NCBI GenBank assembly: GCA_026706735.1
Contig: JAPOYD010000074.1
Coordinates: 1-45,297, forward strand
Direction of reading: 5' to 3'
DNA: 45,297 bases
Origin: Nitrospinota bacterium
GTDB lineage: Bacteria > UBA8248
This document shows, one piece after another, positions 27,506 to 36,243 of this stretch. The position numbers were made by a program, and so were the translations under genes. Below the pieces are notes generated by a model, which saw nothing but the letters and a program-made list of their open reading frames with translations, had not been told where the DNA came from and searched no databases. Within the stretch, counting starts at the first letter, position 1; each line of letters opens with the position of its first letter.

Positions 27506-28897
27506 TTACGCGACGATCTCAGGCTCGCCGTCGCCGATCCACCCGATGGCCGTCATCGAGACTTCCGTGCCCGCCACGGGCGAGGTCTCGGGTATTTGAA
27601 TGGCGGTGAAGGCCGGCCTCCGCTTCGGGAAGTATTTCTGGAACAGGGGTTCGAGCGCCGAGAGGTGAGCGATGTTCCGGAGAAACAGCGTCAGGTGCGT
27701 CACGCGGCTCATGTCGGCCTCTGCGGCCTTCATCGCGTTCCCCATCTGATCCAGAATCGCAAGCCCTTGAAGGACTGTGTTTCTCGTAGCCGGCGAGGAC
27801 GCTTTCGGCAGTCTCCTGCGGAGCGCTCCCTTGAGCTCACTTCTTTTGCTGATCGGCTCGCCGTCTTCGTTCAGGCCGACGAGGTTCGATAGGAACAACA
27901 CGCCGCCCGCCGCGACGCCCAGGCTCATCTGAGCGCCTGCTCCATCTTCGCCGCGAATCACCTCGCGCTTGATCTTGCTTTTGTCCATCAAAGCCGTGGG
28001 TTCGATTTCGATCTTCTCCCCCTTGTGGCCGACTTCCGCCACCTGCATCACCGTGAGGGCGGGCGGGTCTTTAGGGAAAAACCGCTCGTGGATGCGGTGG
28101 TACGTGGGGAAATCGCGCATGTCCCCGAGATATACGGTGAGGTTCAGGATGTTCTCGAGCGAAGAACCGGAACCTTCCAGATGTTTCCGGATCAGGTCGT
28201 AAACAAACCACGTCTGCGCGGCGATGGGGCCGTTCCTGCTGTCCTCATGGCTCTGGCCGACGGAGAGGAATCTCCCCCTTTTCGGTATGTCGGGGTAGTT
28301 GCGGATGAGGGGAGAGCCGGGTTTCGAGGTATCCGTCGGTATCTGTCCGGCGACGAAAACATACGGCCCCGCGCCCACGACGTGGGAGAAATGCGCGGCG
28401 GCCGAATGCGCCTTCGAGCCTTCGTGCACCATTCTTTTCCCCAGCGTTTTCGCCGCCTGGGGGTTCAAGGCGATGGCGTCGATGTTGAAGCGCACGGATC
28501 TTTCGGGATCGAACGCGCCCATGCCCACGGCGGTGCTCGGCGTCGGGGCTGCAGGCTCGTAGTGGCGCCTGATGCTGTCGAAGACCGGGAAGAAGCGCTT
28601 GTCGAGTTGATAGAGATGGAACCTGAGCAGGTTTTCCAGCCCACCGCCTTTCGTTTCGAGCGTTTCTCCCACGCCTTCGTAGGTGGCGATGGCTTGCGCG
28701 CCGATGGGCGCTTCGATTTTATCGACCCAGGGGTAATTCTTGGTCCGAGCGGGTCCTTTATCCCCGATTTCGGCGTACTTGGTACAGATGTTCCCCGATT
28801 TCGGGTGCATCCCCATCCGTCCGCTGAAGAAGAGGAATGGCCCTCCCGAAACGCATTGGGGCCATTTGGCATGGTCTGATAAGAATTTTTTGGACAT
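27506..28897 (-). CDS. Protein made of three tandem RidA/YjgF-like domains
   Basis: RidA proteins are trimers of about 130-aa chorismate-mutase-like units that hydrolyse reactive enamines and imines. This 463-aa chain holds three such units. Domain 1 (about 12-160) has GGPFLFFSGRMGM and ends FNIDAIAL. Domain 2 (about 170-310) has VGAGPYVFVAGQIPTD, LENILNLTVYLGDMRDF and IEIEPTAL. Domain 3 (about 320-455) has AAGGVLFLSNLVGL, MSRVTHLTLFLRN and VSMTAIGWI. At the site of the catalytic Arg of E. coli RidA, domains 2 and 3 show Leu (PPALTVMQ) and Phe (RPAFTAIQ), and domain 1 lacks it too by eye. So it probably is not a classical imine deaminase. Its ATG abuts the molybdoenzyme stop (TAAATG). Confidence 0.85.
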   Translation of the reverse strand: MSKKFLSDHAKWPQCVSGGPFLFFSGRMGMHPKSGNICTKYAEIGDKGPARTKNYPWVDKIEAPIGAQAIATYEGVGETLETKGGGLENLLRFHLYQLDKRFFPVFDSIRRHYEPAAPTPSTAVGMGAFDPERSVRFNIDAIALNPQAAKTLGKRMVHEGSKAHSAAAHFSHVVGAGPYVFVAGQIPTDTSKPGSPLIRNYPDIPKRGRFLSVGQSHEDSRNGPIAAQTWFVYDLIRKHLEGSGSSLENILNLTVYLGDMRDFPTYHRIHERFFPKDPPALTVMQVAEVGHKGEKIEIEPTALMDKSKIKREVIRGEDGAGAQMSLGVAAGGVLFLSNLVGLNEDGEPISKRSELKGALRRRLPKASSPATRNTVLQGLAILDQMGNAMKAAEADMSRVTHLTLFLRNIAHLSALEPLFQKYFPKRRPAFTAIQIPETSPVAGTEVSMTAIGWIGDGEPEIVA

Positions 28898-31225
28898 TTA
28901 CGCCTCTATGAAGGATGGGGGTTGAAACGCCGTGATCTCGGGAAGTTCTTCCTCGTAGCGCTCCATCTCCACCAGCGCGCTGTGCGCACTCGGGCCCTGG
29001 CCGAGGCTGGAGGTTCCCTTGTCTGGCGTCAAAACGTTGGGATTTCCGTGCTTGTCGAGCGCCCCGATTCTGCCCGGCTCCTGCGGGTCGTACCACGCGC
29101 CCGTTGAGAGCTGGATGACGCCCGGGAGCAGTCCATCGTAGATAACGGCGCCAGCGAGAATAGCCCCGCGCTCGTTGAAAATTCTGACGACGTCTCCGCC
29201 TTCAATTCCTCGCGCGGCGGCGTCATCGGGGTGAATCCAAACCGGTTCCCTGCCCCTAATCTTGCTCTTGAGGCTGGTGGTTCCGTTGTCCATCTGGCCG
29301 TGGAGCCTCGTGCGCGGCTGGTTCGAGATCAGGTGCAGGGGAAATTTCTCCGCCAGTTCGCTTCCCAGCCATTCGAGGGGTTCGAGCCAGGCGGAGTGGG
29401 GCGGGCAATCGGCGTAACCGAAGCTCTCGATGCGCTCCGAATATATCTCGATTTTTCCGGAAGGCGTCTTGAGCGGATTGTTCACCGGGTCTTCCCTGAA
29501 ATCGGCCAGGTAGACGTGCGGCGTCTCCGGCGGGGCGACTTCCGTGTGCCCGGTCTCCCAGAAATGATCGAACGTGTCGAGAACCACGCCCTGAGCGGCG
29601 GCTTTCCGGCGCGCTTCTTCGTAGATGTGCCGGAGCCATTCCATTTCGCCCCGGTCTTCGGTGAACGCGCTCCTGAAGCCTAGGTGTTGGGCAAGCTCTG
29701 AGAAGATGGCGAAATCGTGCCGTGCGTCGCCCACCGGCTCAATCACCTTGTGCATGGCGAGGATGAAGCGGTCTCTCGAACTCGAGCCGATGTCGTTGCG
29801 CTCGAGCGTGGTGGTGGCGGGCAGCACGATGTCCGCATGGCGCGCCGTGGACGTCCACCACGGGTCGTGGACGACGATGGTTTCGGGCCGCCGCCACGCC
29901 TTCACCAGCCGGTTCAAATCCTGATGGTGGTGGAATGGGTTGCCGCCGCACCAGTACACCATGCGGATGTCCGGGTAGGTACGGCGCTCGCCGTTGAAGT
30001 CGTATTCCTCGCCGGGCTGGAGCATCATGTCGGCGATGCGGGCGACGGGGATGAAGCTGTCCGTCGGGTTTTTCCCGAAACTCATACTGGCGGAAGGGAT
30101 GTCCTCGCGCGGCTCGCCGCGCCCGCCCATGCTCCCGTAGCCGAAGCCGAAGCCCCCGCCGGGCAGGCCGATTTCTCCGAGCATGGCGGCGAGCGTAATG
30201 GTCATCCAGAACGTCTGCTCGCCGTGGTCCGCGCGCTGGAGCGACCAGTTCGTGTTGAGCATGGTTCGCTTGCCCGCCATGCGCCGGGCGAGGGTTCGGA
30301 TGACGTCCGCCCCGATTCCCGTGATAGGAGCCGCCCAGTCCGCGCTCTTGGGACGGCCGTCGGTTTCGCCCGTCAGATAGGCTTCGAATTTTTCGAAACC
30401 CATGCAATAACGCGCGAGGAAGTCCTTGTCGTGCAGATTCTCCTCCCAGAGCGTATGGGCGAGGCCGAGCATGAGCGCCACATCCGTATTGGGCCGCACG
30501 GCGAGCCACTGCGCGTCCAGAAAATCGGGGGCGTCGTCTTTCAAGGGGCTGACGTTCACGAATTCCACCCCGTTTGCCTTCGCCCTTTCGAGCCATAGCT
30601 CCAGGGAGTGTTCTCCAGCGCCCCCCGCAGCCACCTGCGCGTTCTTGACAGGAACGCCGCCGAACATGACGAACAGCCCTGAGTCTTGCGCGATGCTGTC
30701 CCAGGTCGTGATGTGTCCGGAGCAGGCGATAAAGTCCCCCAGGACGTGGGGGAGGATGACGTACCCGGCGGCGATGCTGTAGGTGGTCACCTGATCCGTA
30801 AAGCCGCCGCAGCAGTTGAAAAACCTTTTCAACAGAGTTTTCGCATGATGGAAGCGGCCCGCGCTCGCCCAGCCGTATGAACCCGCGAAGATGGATTCGT
30901 TGCCGTGTTCGGTCTTGATGCGCTCTATCTCGCCGGCTACAGTCTCAAGGGCAAAATCCCAGGAAACGGGCACGAAAGGCTCGCCGCCGCGTCCTTCGGT
31001 GCGTTTGCCGGGCCCGTGCTCGAGCCAGCCCGCGCGGATCATGGGCCGGGAAATGCGGCTTTCGTCGTATATGGCGTCCTGGATGGACTCCAGGATGGGG
31101 GATGGCGCCGGGTCCTTGGCGAAAGGCTCGAAACCCACCATGCGGCCATCGCGCACGTGCGCCCGGAACGCCCCCCAATGTGAGCTGTGGTGACGTTTTT
31201 CAATTCCGTCTTGCCCGTCGGGCAT
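28898..31225 (-). CDS. Molybdopterin oxidoreductase of the BisC/DMSO reductase family
   Basis: This is a large Mo-bis-MGD enzyme of 775 aa. The start at 31225 (MPDGQDGIEK) lies behind GGAGGAAATCATCTG; the track ATG 12 codons earlier has no such site. AGSYGWASAGRFHH supplies the likely Mo-ligand Ser121, as in DMSO, TMAO and biotin sulfoxide reductases. WCGGNPFHHHQDL, VHDPWWTSTARHADIVLPATTTLERNDIG and, near the C-terminus, NQPRTRLHGQ are family hallmarks. There is no twin-arginine signal and no N-terminal cysteine cluster, so it should be cytoplasmic like BisC. The product may reduce an S- or N-oxide. It is co-transcribed with the triple-RidA gene. Confidence 0.9.
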   Translation of the reverse strand: MPDGQDGIEKRHHSSHWGAFRAHVRDGRMVGFEPFAKDPAPSPILESIQDAIYDESRISRPMIRAGWLEHGPGKRTEGRGGEPFVPVSWDFALETVAGEIERIKTEHGNESIFAGSYGWASAGRFHHAKTLLKRFFNCCGGFTDQVTTYSIAAGYVILPHVLGDFIACSGHITTWDSIAQDSGLFVMFGGVPVKNAQVAAGGAGEHSLELWLERAKANGVEFVNVSPLKDDAPDFLDAQWLAVRPNTDVALMLGLAHTLWEENLHDKDFLARYCMGFEKFEAYLTGETDGRPKSADWAAPITGIGADVIRTLARRMAGKRTMLNTNWSLQRADHGEQTFWMTITLAAMLGEIGLPGGGFGFGYGSMGGRGEPREDIPSASMSFGKNPTDSFIPVARIADMMLQPGEEYDFNGERRTYPDIRMVYWCGGNPFHHHQDLNRLVKAWRRPETIVVHDPWWTSTARHADIVLPATTTLERNDIGSSSRDRFILAMHKVIEPVGDARHDFAIFSELAQHLGFRSAFTEDRGEMEWLRHIYEEARRKAAAQGVVLDTFDHFWETGHTEVAPPETPHVYLADFREDPVNNPLKTPSGKIEIYSERIESFGYADCPPHSAWLEPLEWLGSELAEKFPLHLISNQPRTRLHGQMDNGTTSLKSKIRGREPVWIHPDDAAARGIEGGDVVRIFNERGAILAGAVIYDGLLPGVIQLSTGAWYDPQEPGRIGALDKHGNPNVLTPDKGTSSLGQGPSAHSALVEMERYEEELPEITAFQPPSFIEA

Positions 31226-31418
31226 CAGATGATTTCCTCCACGCATCCGAGTCGGATTCATGATTTGGCGTGCATTCTGCGCAGTATATCACGTGTGGGA
31301 ACCAAGTCCCCCCGCCCCGGCGTTTCGTGCGCCCGAAAGCGGTAACGGGGTGATTTTAAGGCGAGAATATGCCATTGTTCCACCTTCTGGGTTCAAATTA
31401 TCTCAACTGGAGAACCTC

Positions 31419-31904
31419 ATGGATGTGCTCACGCGAATGGCCGGTGAAATCGGACAATTGCTGAAGGATAAGGGACAAACGGTCGCCGTTTCGGAAACGT
31501 CCGCAGGTGGCCTGGTGTCGGCTGCTCTGCTCGCCGTTCCGGGGGCTTCGGCCTACTACATGGGCGGCGGCGTGCTCTACACCTATGATTCGAGGAGCAT
31601 CCTGCTGGGGCTTCCCGAAGATGCCTTCGAGGGAATGCGGCCGAGCACGGAGCCCTACGCGGCGAAGCTGGCCGCAGCGATAAAAGACAGGCTGGGGTCG
31701 ACATGGGGCGTTTCCGAAACCGGAGCGGCCGGTCCAGCGGGCAACAGGTACGGGGATGCGCCGGGGCATTCGTGCATGGCGGTTTCCGGCCCGGTGGACA
31801 AAGTGATGACGCTGGAGACAGGCAGTGCGGACAGAGAGGCGAATATGTGGGCGTTCGCTGAGGCGACGCTCGGCCAGTTCAAAGAGGCGATCGAACAAAG
31901 CTAG
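31419..31904 (+). CDS. CinA C-terminal domain protein (PncC-like)
   Basis: This 161-aa stand-alone CinA C-terminal domain is related to nicotinamide-nucleotide amidases. The start at 31419 (MDVLTRMAG) follows TGGAG; the track ORF runs far upstream without a coding character. It has VAVSETSAGGLVSAALL and VPGASAYYMGGGVLYTY, then VSETGAAGP. In classical PncC the first motif is ESCTGG with the nucleophilic Ser after Glu; here the aligned residue is Thr27 and a Ser follows. So deamidase activity is uncertain. It is divergent from the molybdoenzyme gene and 20 nt before the AcuI-like gene. Confidence 0.8.
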   Translation: MDVLTRMAGEIGQLLKDKGQTVAVSETSAGGLVSAALLAVPGASAYYMGGGVLYTYDSRSILLGLPEDAFEGMRPSTEPYAAKLAAAIKDRLGSTWGVSETGAAGPAGNRYGDAPGHSCMAVSGPVDKVMTLETGSADREANMWAFAEATLGQFKEAIEQS

Positions 31905-31924
31905 CCATAAGGAGATGATGCGTT

Positions 31925-32911
31925 ATGTTTCGTGCTCTGGTTTTAGAGGAAGCGGACGGAAAAGTCAGTTCATCGGTCCAGGAGCTTGACGAGGCGAGCC
32001 TGCCGGATGGCGACGTAACGGTCGCGATCGATTATTCGACGCTCAACTACAAGGACGGGATGGTACTGCGCGGCATCGGGAGGCTGGTGCGGAATTATCC
32101 CCACATCGGCGGCATCGACTTCGCGGGCACGGTGGAGGAGAGCGAGCACGCCGATTACAAAGCCGGAGACAAGGTGATCCTCACCGGCTGGCGGGTCGGA
32201 GAGGCGCACTGGGGGGGGTACTCCCAAAAGGCGCGCGTCAAGGGAGACTGGCTGGTCCAACTGCCGGAGAATATGTCCACGAGACAGGCGATGGCGCTCG
32301 GTACGGCCGGCTTCACGGCCATGCTCTCCGTTCAGGCGCTGGAAGACCACGGCATGGGCGTGGATGACGGGGAAGTGCTTGTCACAGGCGCCGCGGGCGG
32401 GGTGGGTTCGGTCGCCGTGGCCGTTCTTGCGAATCTAGGCTATTCCGTCGCAGCTTCGACGGGCAGGGAAGAGACCCACGAATATCTCGGGTCGCTCGGC
32501 GCTTCGACCATCATCGCGCGGAGCGAGCTTGCCGAACCCACGAAACGTCCGCTCGAGAGCGAGCGCTGGGCGGGATGCATCGACTCGGTGGGCGGCACGA
32601 CGCTCGCGCGCCTGTTGACGCAGATGAAATACCGAAGCTCCGTGGCGGCGGTGGGTCTGGCCGGCGGGAGCGGGCTCGAGACGACGGTGATCCCGTTTCT
32701 CCTGCGGGGCGTGAATCTCCTGGGTATCGAATCCGCCATGTGCCCGCCTGAACCTCGCCGGAATGCGTGGGCGCGCCTTGCGGAGCAGATGCCGATGGAC
32801 AAGCTCGAATCCATGATCACCGAAGCGACGCTTTCCGATCTGGCAGGCCTTGGCGGCGATATATTGAAGGGTCAGGTGAAGGGCCGCGTGGTCGTCGACG
32901 TGAACGCCTAG
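31925..32911 (+). CDS. AcuI/YhdH-type acrylyl-CoA reductase family oxidoreductase
   Basis: This 328-aa medium-chain reductase uses NADPH to reduce enoyl thioesters such as acrylyl-CoA. YSTLNYKDGMVLRGIGRLVRNYP (about 38-60) and GIDFAGTV are characteristic of the AcuI/YhdH group. VLVTGAAGGVGSVAVAVL is the cofactor loop, with the S-T-G-R after the next strand. GLAGGSGLETTVIPFLLRGVNLLGI completes the pattern. No zinc-binding cysteines are seen, as expected. It follows the PncC-like gene closely. A role in detoxifying or assimilating a three-carbon CoA ester would fit the neighbouring acyl-CoA synthetase, but this is inference. Confidence 0.87.
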   Translation: MFRALVLEEADGKVSSSVQELDEASLPDGDVTVAIDYSTLNYKDGMVLRGIGRLVRNYPHIGGIDFAGTVEESEHADYKAGDKVILTGWRVGEAHWGGYSQKARVKGDWLVQLPENMSTRQAMALGTAGFTAMLSVQALEDHGMGVDDGEVLVTGAAGGVGSVAVAVLANLGYSVAASTGREETHEYLGSLGASTIIARSELAEPTKRPLESERWAGCIDSVGGTTLARLLTQMKYRSSVAAVGLAGGSGLETTVIPFLLRGVNLLGIESAMCPPEPRRNAWARLAEQMPMDKLESMITEATLSDLAGLGGDILKGQVKGRVVVDVNA

Positions 32912-33360
32912 CTGCCCCGTTTTTTCGTCAACTCGCGGTCTAAGGCCGCAGCGAATTTGTGGCGGTCAGCTACGGCCATGGGCGGCGGGCCGCCCTGAAC
33001 GAGACCGCCCGAGCGCATATCCATCATGAAGTTTCTCAAGGATAGCCGCTCGCCCACGTTTTCCTCGGTATAAACTTCGCCGCGCGGATCGATGCCCAAA
33101 GCACCTTTCTCCACCGCCTTCGCCGCGAAGGGAACGTCCGCGGTGATGACGAAATCGCCCGCGCTCAGGTGCTCGACGATGTACTCATCGGCGGCGTCCG
33201 CTCCGCCGGGGACCTGAATCGTGGAGACGGATGGAATGTCCGGCGTCCTCAGCTTCATGTTAGCCACCAGCACGGTGGGAATGTCGAGGCGATCGGCGGT
33301 TTTGTAGAGAATCTCCTTGATATCTTGCGGGCATGCGTCGGCATCCACCCAGATTTTCAT
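32908..33360 (-). CDS. YaiI/YqxD family protein (DUF188)
   Basis: This 150-aa protein of the widespread UPF0178 family has a PIN/NYN-like nuclease fold by family knowledge, with no established role. It has the N-terminal WVDADACPQDIKEILYKTADR, then DFVITADVPFAAKAVEKGA and the ENVGERLSLRNFMMDMR block typical of the family. The putative metal ligands are the early aspartates and the ITADVPFA aspartate. Its stop codon overlaps that of the AcuI-like gene in a palindromic CTAG. Confidence 0.88.
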   Translation of the reverse strand: MKIWVDADACPQDIKEILYKTADRLDIPTVLVANMKLRTPDIPSVSTIQVPGGADAADEYIVEHLSAGDFVITADVPFAAKAVEKGALGIDPRGEVYTEENVGERLSLRNFMMDMRSGGLVQGGPPPMAVADRHKFAAALDRELTKKRGS

Positions 33361-33480
33361 GCGCTTTCCCTCTCATCGCCCTTAATCCCGGCGGTTCCTT
33401 TATAGTATGATGCCTTTCATTCGAGATACCTAACATGATATTCCGGATCGGGTGATATTCGTACAGCCGGGAGAGTGAAT

Positions 33481-33696
33481 ATGTCACAACCGGAAGAGGC
33501 TCGTGAGAAAATGGCGGCGCGAATCGCAGAGATGGCCGATACCGTCTTTGGCGTGCCCCGGGATGAATTCGCCCTCAAGACGGCGGATGATTGTGCGCAG
33601 ATGCTCCAGATACTCTCAGGCACACCCCTGGAATCCACCGATGAGCCGTTTTTGCCCCCTCTCGAAAATCTCAAGGCCGATGAGGGCGCTAAATGA
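33481..33696 (+). CDS. Small GatC/AtzG-like protein preceding an amidase
   Basis: This is a 71-aa acidic helical protein. The ATG at 33481 is preferred to the GTG at 33475. The C-terminal part, MLQILSGTPLES then EPFLPPLENLKADE, follows the GatC pattern of a helix, a loop and PxxENxxxxDE. Its stop overlaps the ATG of the next amidase gene (ATGA), the arrangement known for GatC with GatA and for AtzG with the amidase AtzE. So it is probably an amidase-stabilising small subunit. The similarity is judged by eye and is moderate. Confidence 0.6.
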   Translation: MSQPEEAREKMAARIAEMADTVFGVPRDEFALKTADDCAQMLQILSGTPLESTDEPFLPPLENLKADEGAK

Positions 33697-35036
33697 ATGA
33701 ACACTGGCGACTCTCCTTGAGTGAGGGCTTGCGCAGGATGGAGGAGGGCGATCTCACCGCGACGCAGTGGGTGCGCTCTCTTTTATCCCGCATCGACGCG
33801 TGTGAAGAGAAAGTGAAAGCCTGGGTGCAGGTGGACGAAGCGGGCGCTATTGAGGCGGCGAACGCGGTAGACGACGCCCGAAGCGCCGGGGAGGAATTGG
33901 GCCCTCTGGCGGGCGCGCCTTATGCGGCGAAGGATATTTTCGGCGTCCGGGGTCTCAAGCTAGAAGCGGGGACGGAAATTTTCAAGGGACAGACGGCTTC
34001 AGAGGACGCCGCCTGCGTGGCGCGCCTTAGGAGCGCCGGCGCAATCGCCATGGGCAAGGCGGTGACCACACCCTTCGCGCAGGGGGACCCCTCCATCACC
34101 CGCAACCCCTGGAACGTCGAGCGGAGCCCGGGCGGGTCGAGCAGCGGCTCCGCCGCCGCTGTGGGCGCGGGCATGGCGCCCGCCGCGTTCGGCAGCCAGA
34201 CGACGGGCTCCACCCTTCGCCCCGCCGCGTATTGCGGCGTACCGGGCTTGAAACCCACCTATGGACGCATTCCCAGGACGGGCGTCATCGAAGTTTCGTG
34301 GAATTTCGATCACTTAGGCGTCATAGCGCGCACGGTCGAGGACATCGCCAAAATCCTCGAAGTGGCGGCGGGCCCCGACGGCGCGGATCACAGCGCCGTG
34401 CAGTCTCCGCCGCCCGCCGCGAACCAGACGCCCCGGAAACCGGAGAAAATCGCGTATCTGAAGCATTTGCTCGAACTCGCCAGCGAGGAAGTCGTCGAGT
34501 GGACCGAGCGGGCCGTAGCCCGAATCGAATCGAAGGGGGTGGATGTCCACGAGGTGGAGCTGCCCTTGAGCATGGATGAGATAGACGCGGCGCATTTCAT
34601 CGCCCGGTGCGTGGATTTCGCATCCTGCCACGAGGATTTGTACGCGTCGCACAGGGATGATCTCCCGCCTTTCGTGCGCAGGAGTTTCACGATTGGCTAT
34701 ATGACGCCCTCGGTTCATTACGTGAAGGCGATGCGCGTCCGCGCGAATTTCACCCGGAAAATGGACGATCTGATGAGCCGCTACGATCTGTTCGTGCTGC
34801 CGAGTTTCGATTCGGCTGCGCCGCCATGGGCGGAATCCACGGGCGGGCCGGCCTTTTTACAGCCGCTCACATTTTCGGGACAGCCCGCGATTACCCTGCC
34901 TCTGGGACGCGGAGACATGAACCTCCCACTGGGAATCCAGTTCGGGGCGGTGCGCTGCGGGGAGGAGAAGCTGCTCGCGATGGCGAGGCGGTTCGAGGGG
35001 GAGATGGACTGGCGGGCGGAGGTTCCCGAATTTTAG
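33693..35036 (+). CDS. Amidase-signature hydrolase with a small partner subunit
   Basis: This is the third amidase-signature enzyme of the region, 447 aa. It has Lys in PYAAKDIFG, GGSSSGSAAAV and nucleophile Ser in GSQTTGSTLRPAAYCG, followed by GLKPTYGRIPRTGVI. The C-terminal FSGQPAITLPLG is also typical. It is coupled to the GatC-like gene upstream. It resembles the amidase at 25156 in the core but has a distinct substrate-facing half, so different amides are likely. An amidohydrolase gene follows 43 nt later on the same strand. Confidence 0.87.
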   Translation: MNEHWRLSLSEGLRRMEEGDLTATQWVRSLLSRIDACEEKVKAWVQVDEAGAIEAANAVDDARSAGEELGPLAGAPYAAKDIFGVRGLKLEAGTEIFKGQTASEDAACVARLRSAGAIAMGKAVTTPFAQGDPSITRNPWNVERSPGGSSSGSAAAVGAGMAPAAFGSQTTGSTLRPAAYCGVPGLKPTYGRIPRTGVIEVSWNFDHLGVIARTVEDIAKILEVAAGPDGADHSAVQSPPPAANQTPRKPEKIAYLKHLLELASEEVVEWTERAVARIESKGVDVHEVELPLSMDEIDAAHFIARCVDFASCHEDLYASHRDDLPPFVRRSFTIGYMTPSVHYVKAMRVRANFTRKMDDLMSRYDLFVLPSFDSAAPPWAESTGGPAFLQPLTFSGQPAITLPLGRGDMNLPLGIQFGAVRCGEEKLLAMARRFEGEMDWRAEVPEF

Positions 35037-35079
35037 AATGGGATGAATCTTTTGAGTTCATGACGTAGAGGGGCCTGAA

Positions 35080-36225
35080 ATGAACGAGACGGGAGTTGAA
35101 ACGGCTGTAGAAGAAACGACGGATGCGGTGAAGCTCAAGATCATCGACGCGGACATCCATCCGCGCATGAACGGCATGCACCAGCTTCACCCGTATCTCT
35201 CAGAATCGTGGCGCAAGCGCATGGGTGTGGCGCCGCTCAGTTCCGCGAAAGACCCCAACACCGCGCGAAACGTCTTTTCGATACCCAAGCGCTGGTACTA
35301 CCATCCCCACGGCGCCGAGCGCCCCGACGCCCTGCCGCCCGACGGCGGGAGACCGGGTTCGAACCTCGATATGCTGCGCTCCCACCATCTGGACAAATAC
35401 GGGATCGACGTCGGCATCCTCATCGCGGGCGATCTGTTCGGCATCGGGGGATTGCCGGACGCCGACATGGCGGCTGCCTTCATCGCGGCGAACAACGACT
35501 GGCTGCTCCACGAGTGGTGCGAACCGGAACCCCGGCTCAAGCTCGCCATGCACGTCGGCCCGCGCGACCCCGGGCTCGCCGTCCAGGAAATCGAGAGAAT
35601 CGGCGCGCATCCCGCTGTGGTGCAGGTGCAGATTCCGCAGATGGACGTGCTGATGGGGAACCGCCATTACTATCCCATCTACGAGGCCGCGGAAGCCATG
35701 GATCTCGCCATCGGGATGCACGGCGCAGGCGAGGCGGCGGGCGTGAACACGCCCATGAACCCCACGGGAATCCCTGCCTATTACATCGAGGTGCACACGG
35801 GCGCGGTGACGATTGCGCAGGCGCAGGTCATCAGCCTGGTGTGCGAGGGCGTGTTCGTACGCTTCCCGAAGCTCAAGGTCGTCTTCCAGGAGATGGGCTA
35901 CGCCTGGCTGCCGAGCATCATGTGGCGCTTCGATCAGGAATGGCGCTCGCTGCGCGCGGAGGTGCCCTGGCTCGAGCGTCCGCCGAGTGAATACGTCGTC
36001 GATCACATTCGGCTGACCACGCAGCCCATCGCGGAACCTCCCACGAACGAGGACCACCGCCAGATTCTCAGGATGGCGAAGGCGGAGAAGACCCTGCTGT
36101 TCGCGTCCGATTATCCGCATTGGGATTTCGACAATCCCCGGCAGGTTTTCCAGGAAGTCTCCGACGAACTCAGGCGGCGCATCTACCACGAGAGCGCCGA
36201 GGAGCTATACGGCCACAAGCTCTGA
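35080..36225 (+). CDS. Amidohydrolase-2 family metal-dependent hydrolase
   Basis: This 381-aa TIM-barrel protein belongs to the amidohydrolase/decarboxylase group, related to ACMS decarboxylase. The first metal motif appears as IDADIHP, Asp-x-His in place of His-x-His. AIGMHGAGEA supplies a later histidine, VVFQEMGYAWLPSIMWRFDQEW is the family's hallmark helix, and LLFASDYPHWDFDNP carries the final catalytic aspartate. Such proteins hydrolyse or decarboxylate cyclic and aromatic acids. It follows the amidase and may be in its operon; the MITE-like element starts 18 nt after its stop. Confidence 0.85.
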   Translation: MNETGVETAVEETTDAVKLKIIDADIHPRMNGMHQLHPYLSESWRKRMGVAPLSSAKDPNTARNVFSIPKRWYYHPHGAERPDALPPDGGRPGSNLDMLRSHHLDKYGIDVGILIAGDLFGIGGLPDADMAAAFIAANNDWLLHEWCEPEPRLKLAMHVGPRDPGLAVQEIERIGAHPAVVQVQIPQMDVLMGNRHYYPIYEAAEAMDLAIGMHGAGEAAGVNTPMNPTGIPAYYIEVHTGAVTIAQAQVISLVCEGVFVRFPKLKVVFQEMGYAWLPSIMWRFDQEWRSLRAEVPWLERPPSEYVVDHIRLTTQPIAEPPTNEDHRQILRMAKAEKTLLFASDYPHWDFDNPRQVFQEVSDELRRRIYHESAEELYGHKL

Positions 36226-36243
36226 GCGGGAGATCGTAAAAGG

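Noticed and set aside
28025-28879. 284-aa plus-strand ORF opposite the triple-RidA gene
   Set aside because: It is the complement of a frame with clear domain content; its own sequence has no known motif or ribosome site.
29717-30598. 293-aa ORFs on both strands within the molybdoenzyme gene
   Set aside because: Both are shadow frames; the molybdoenzyme frame has family motifs over its whole length.
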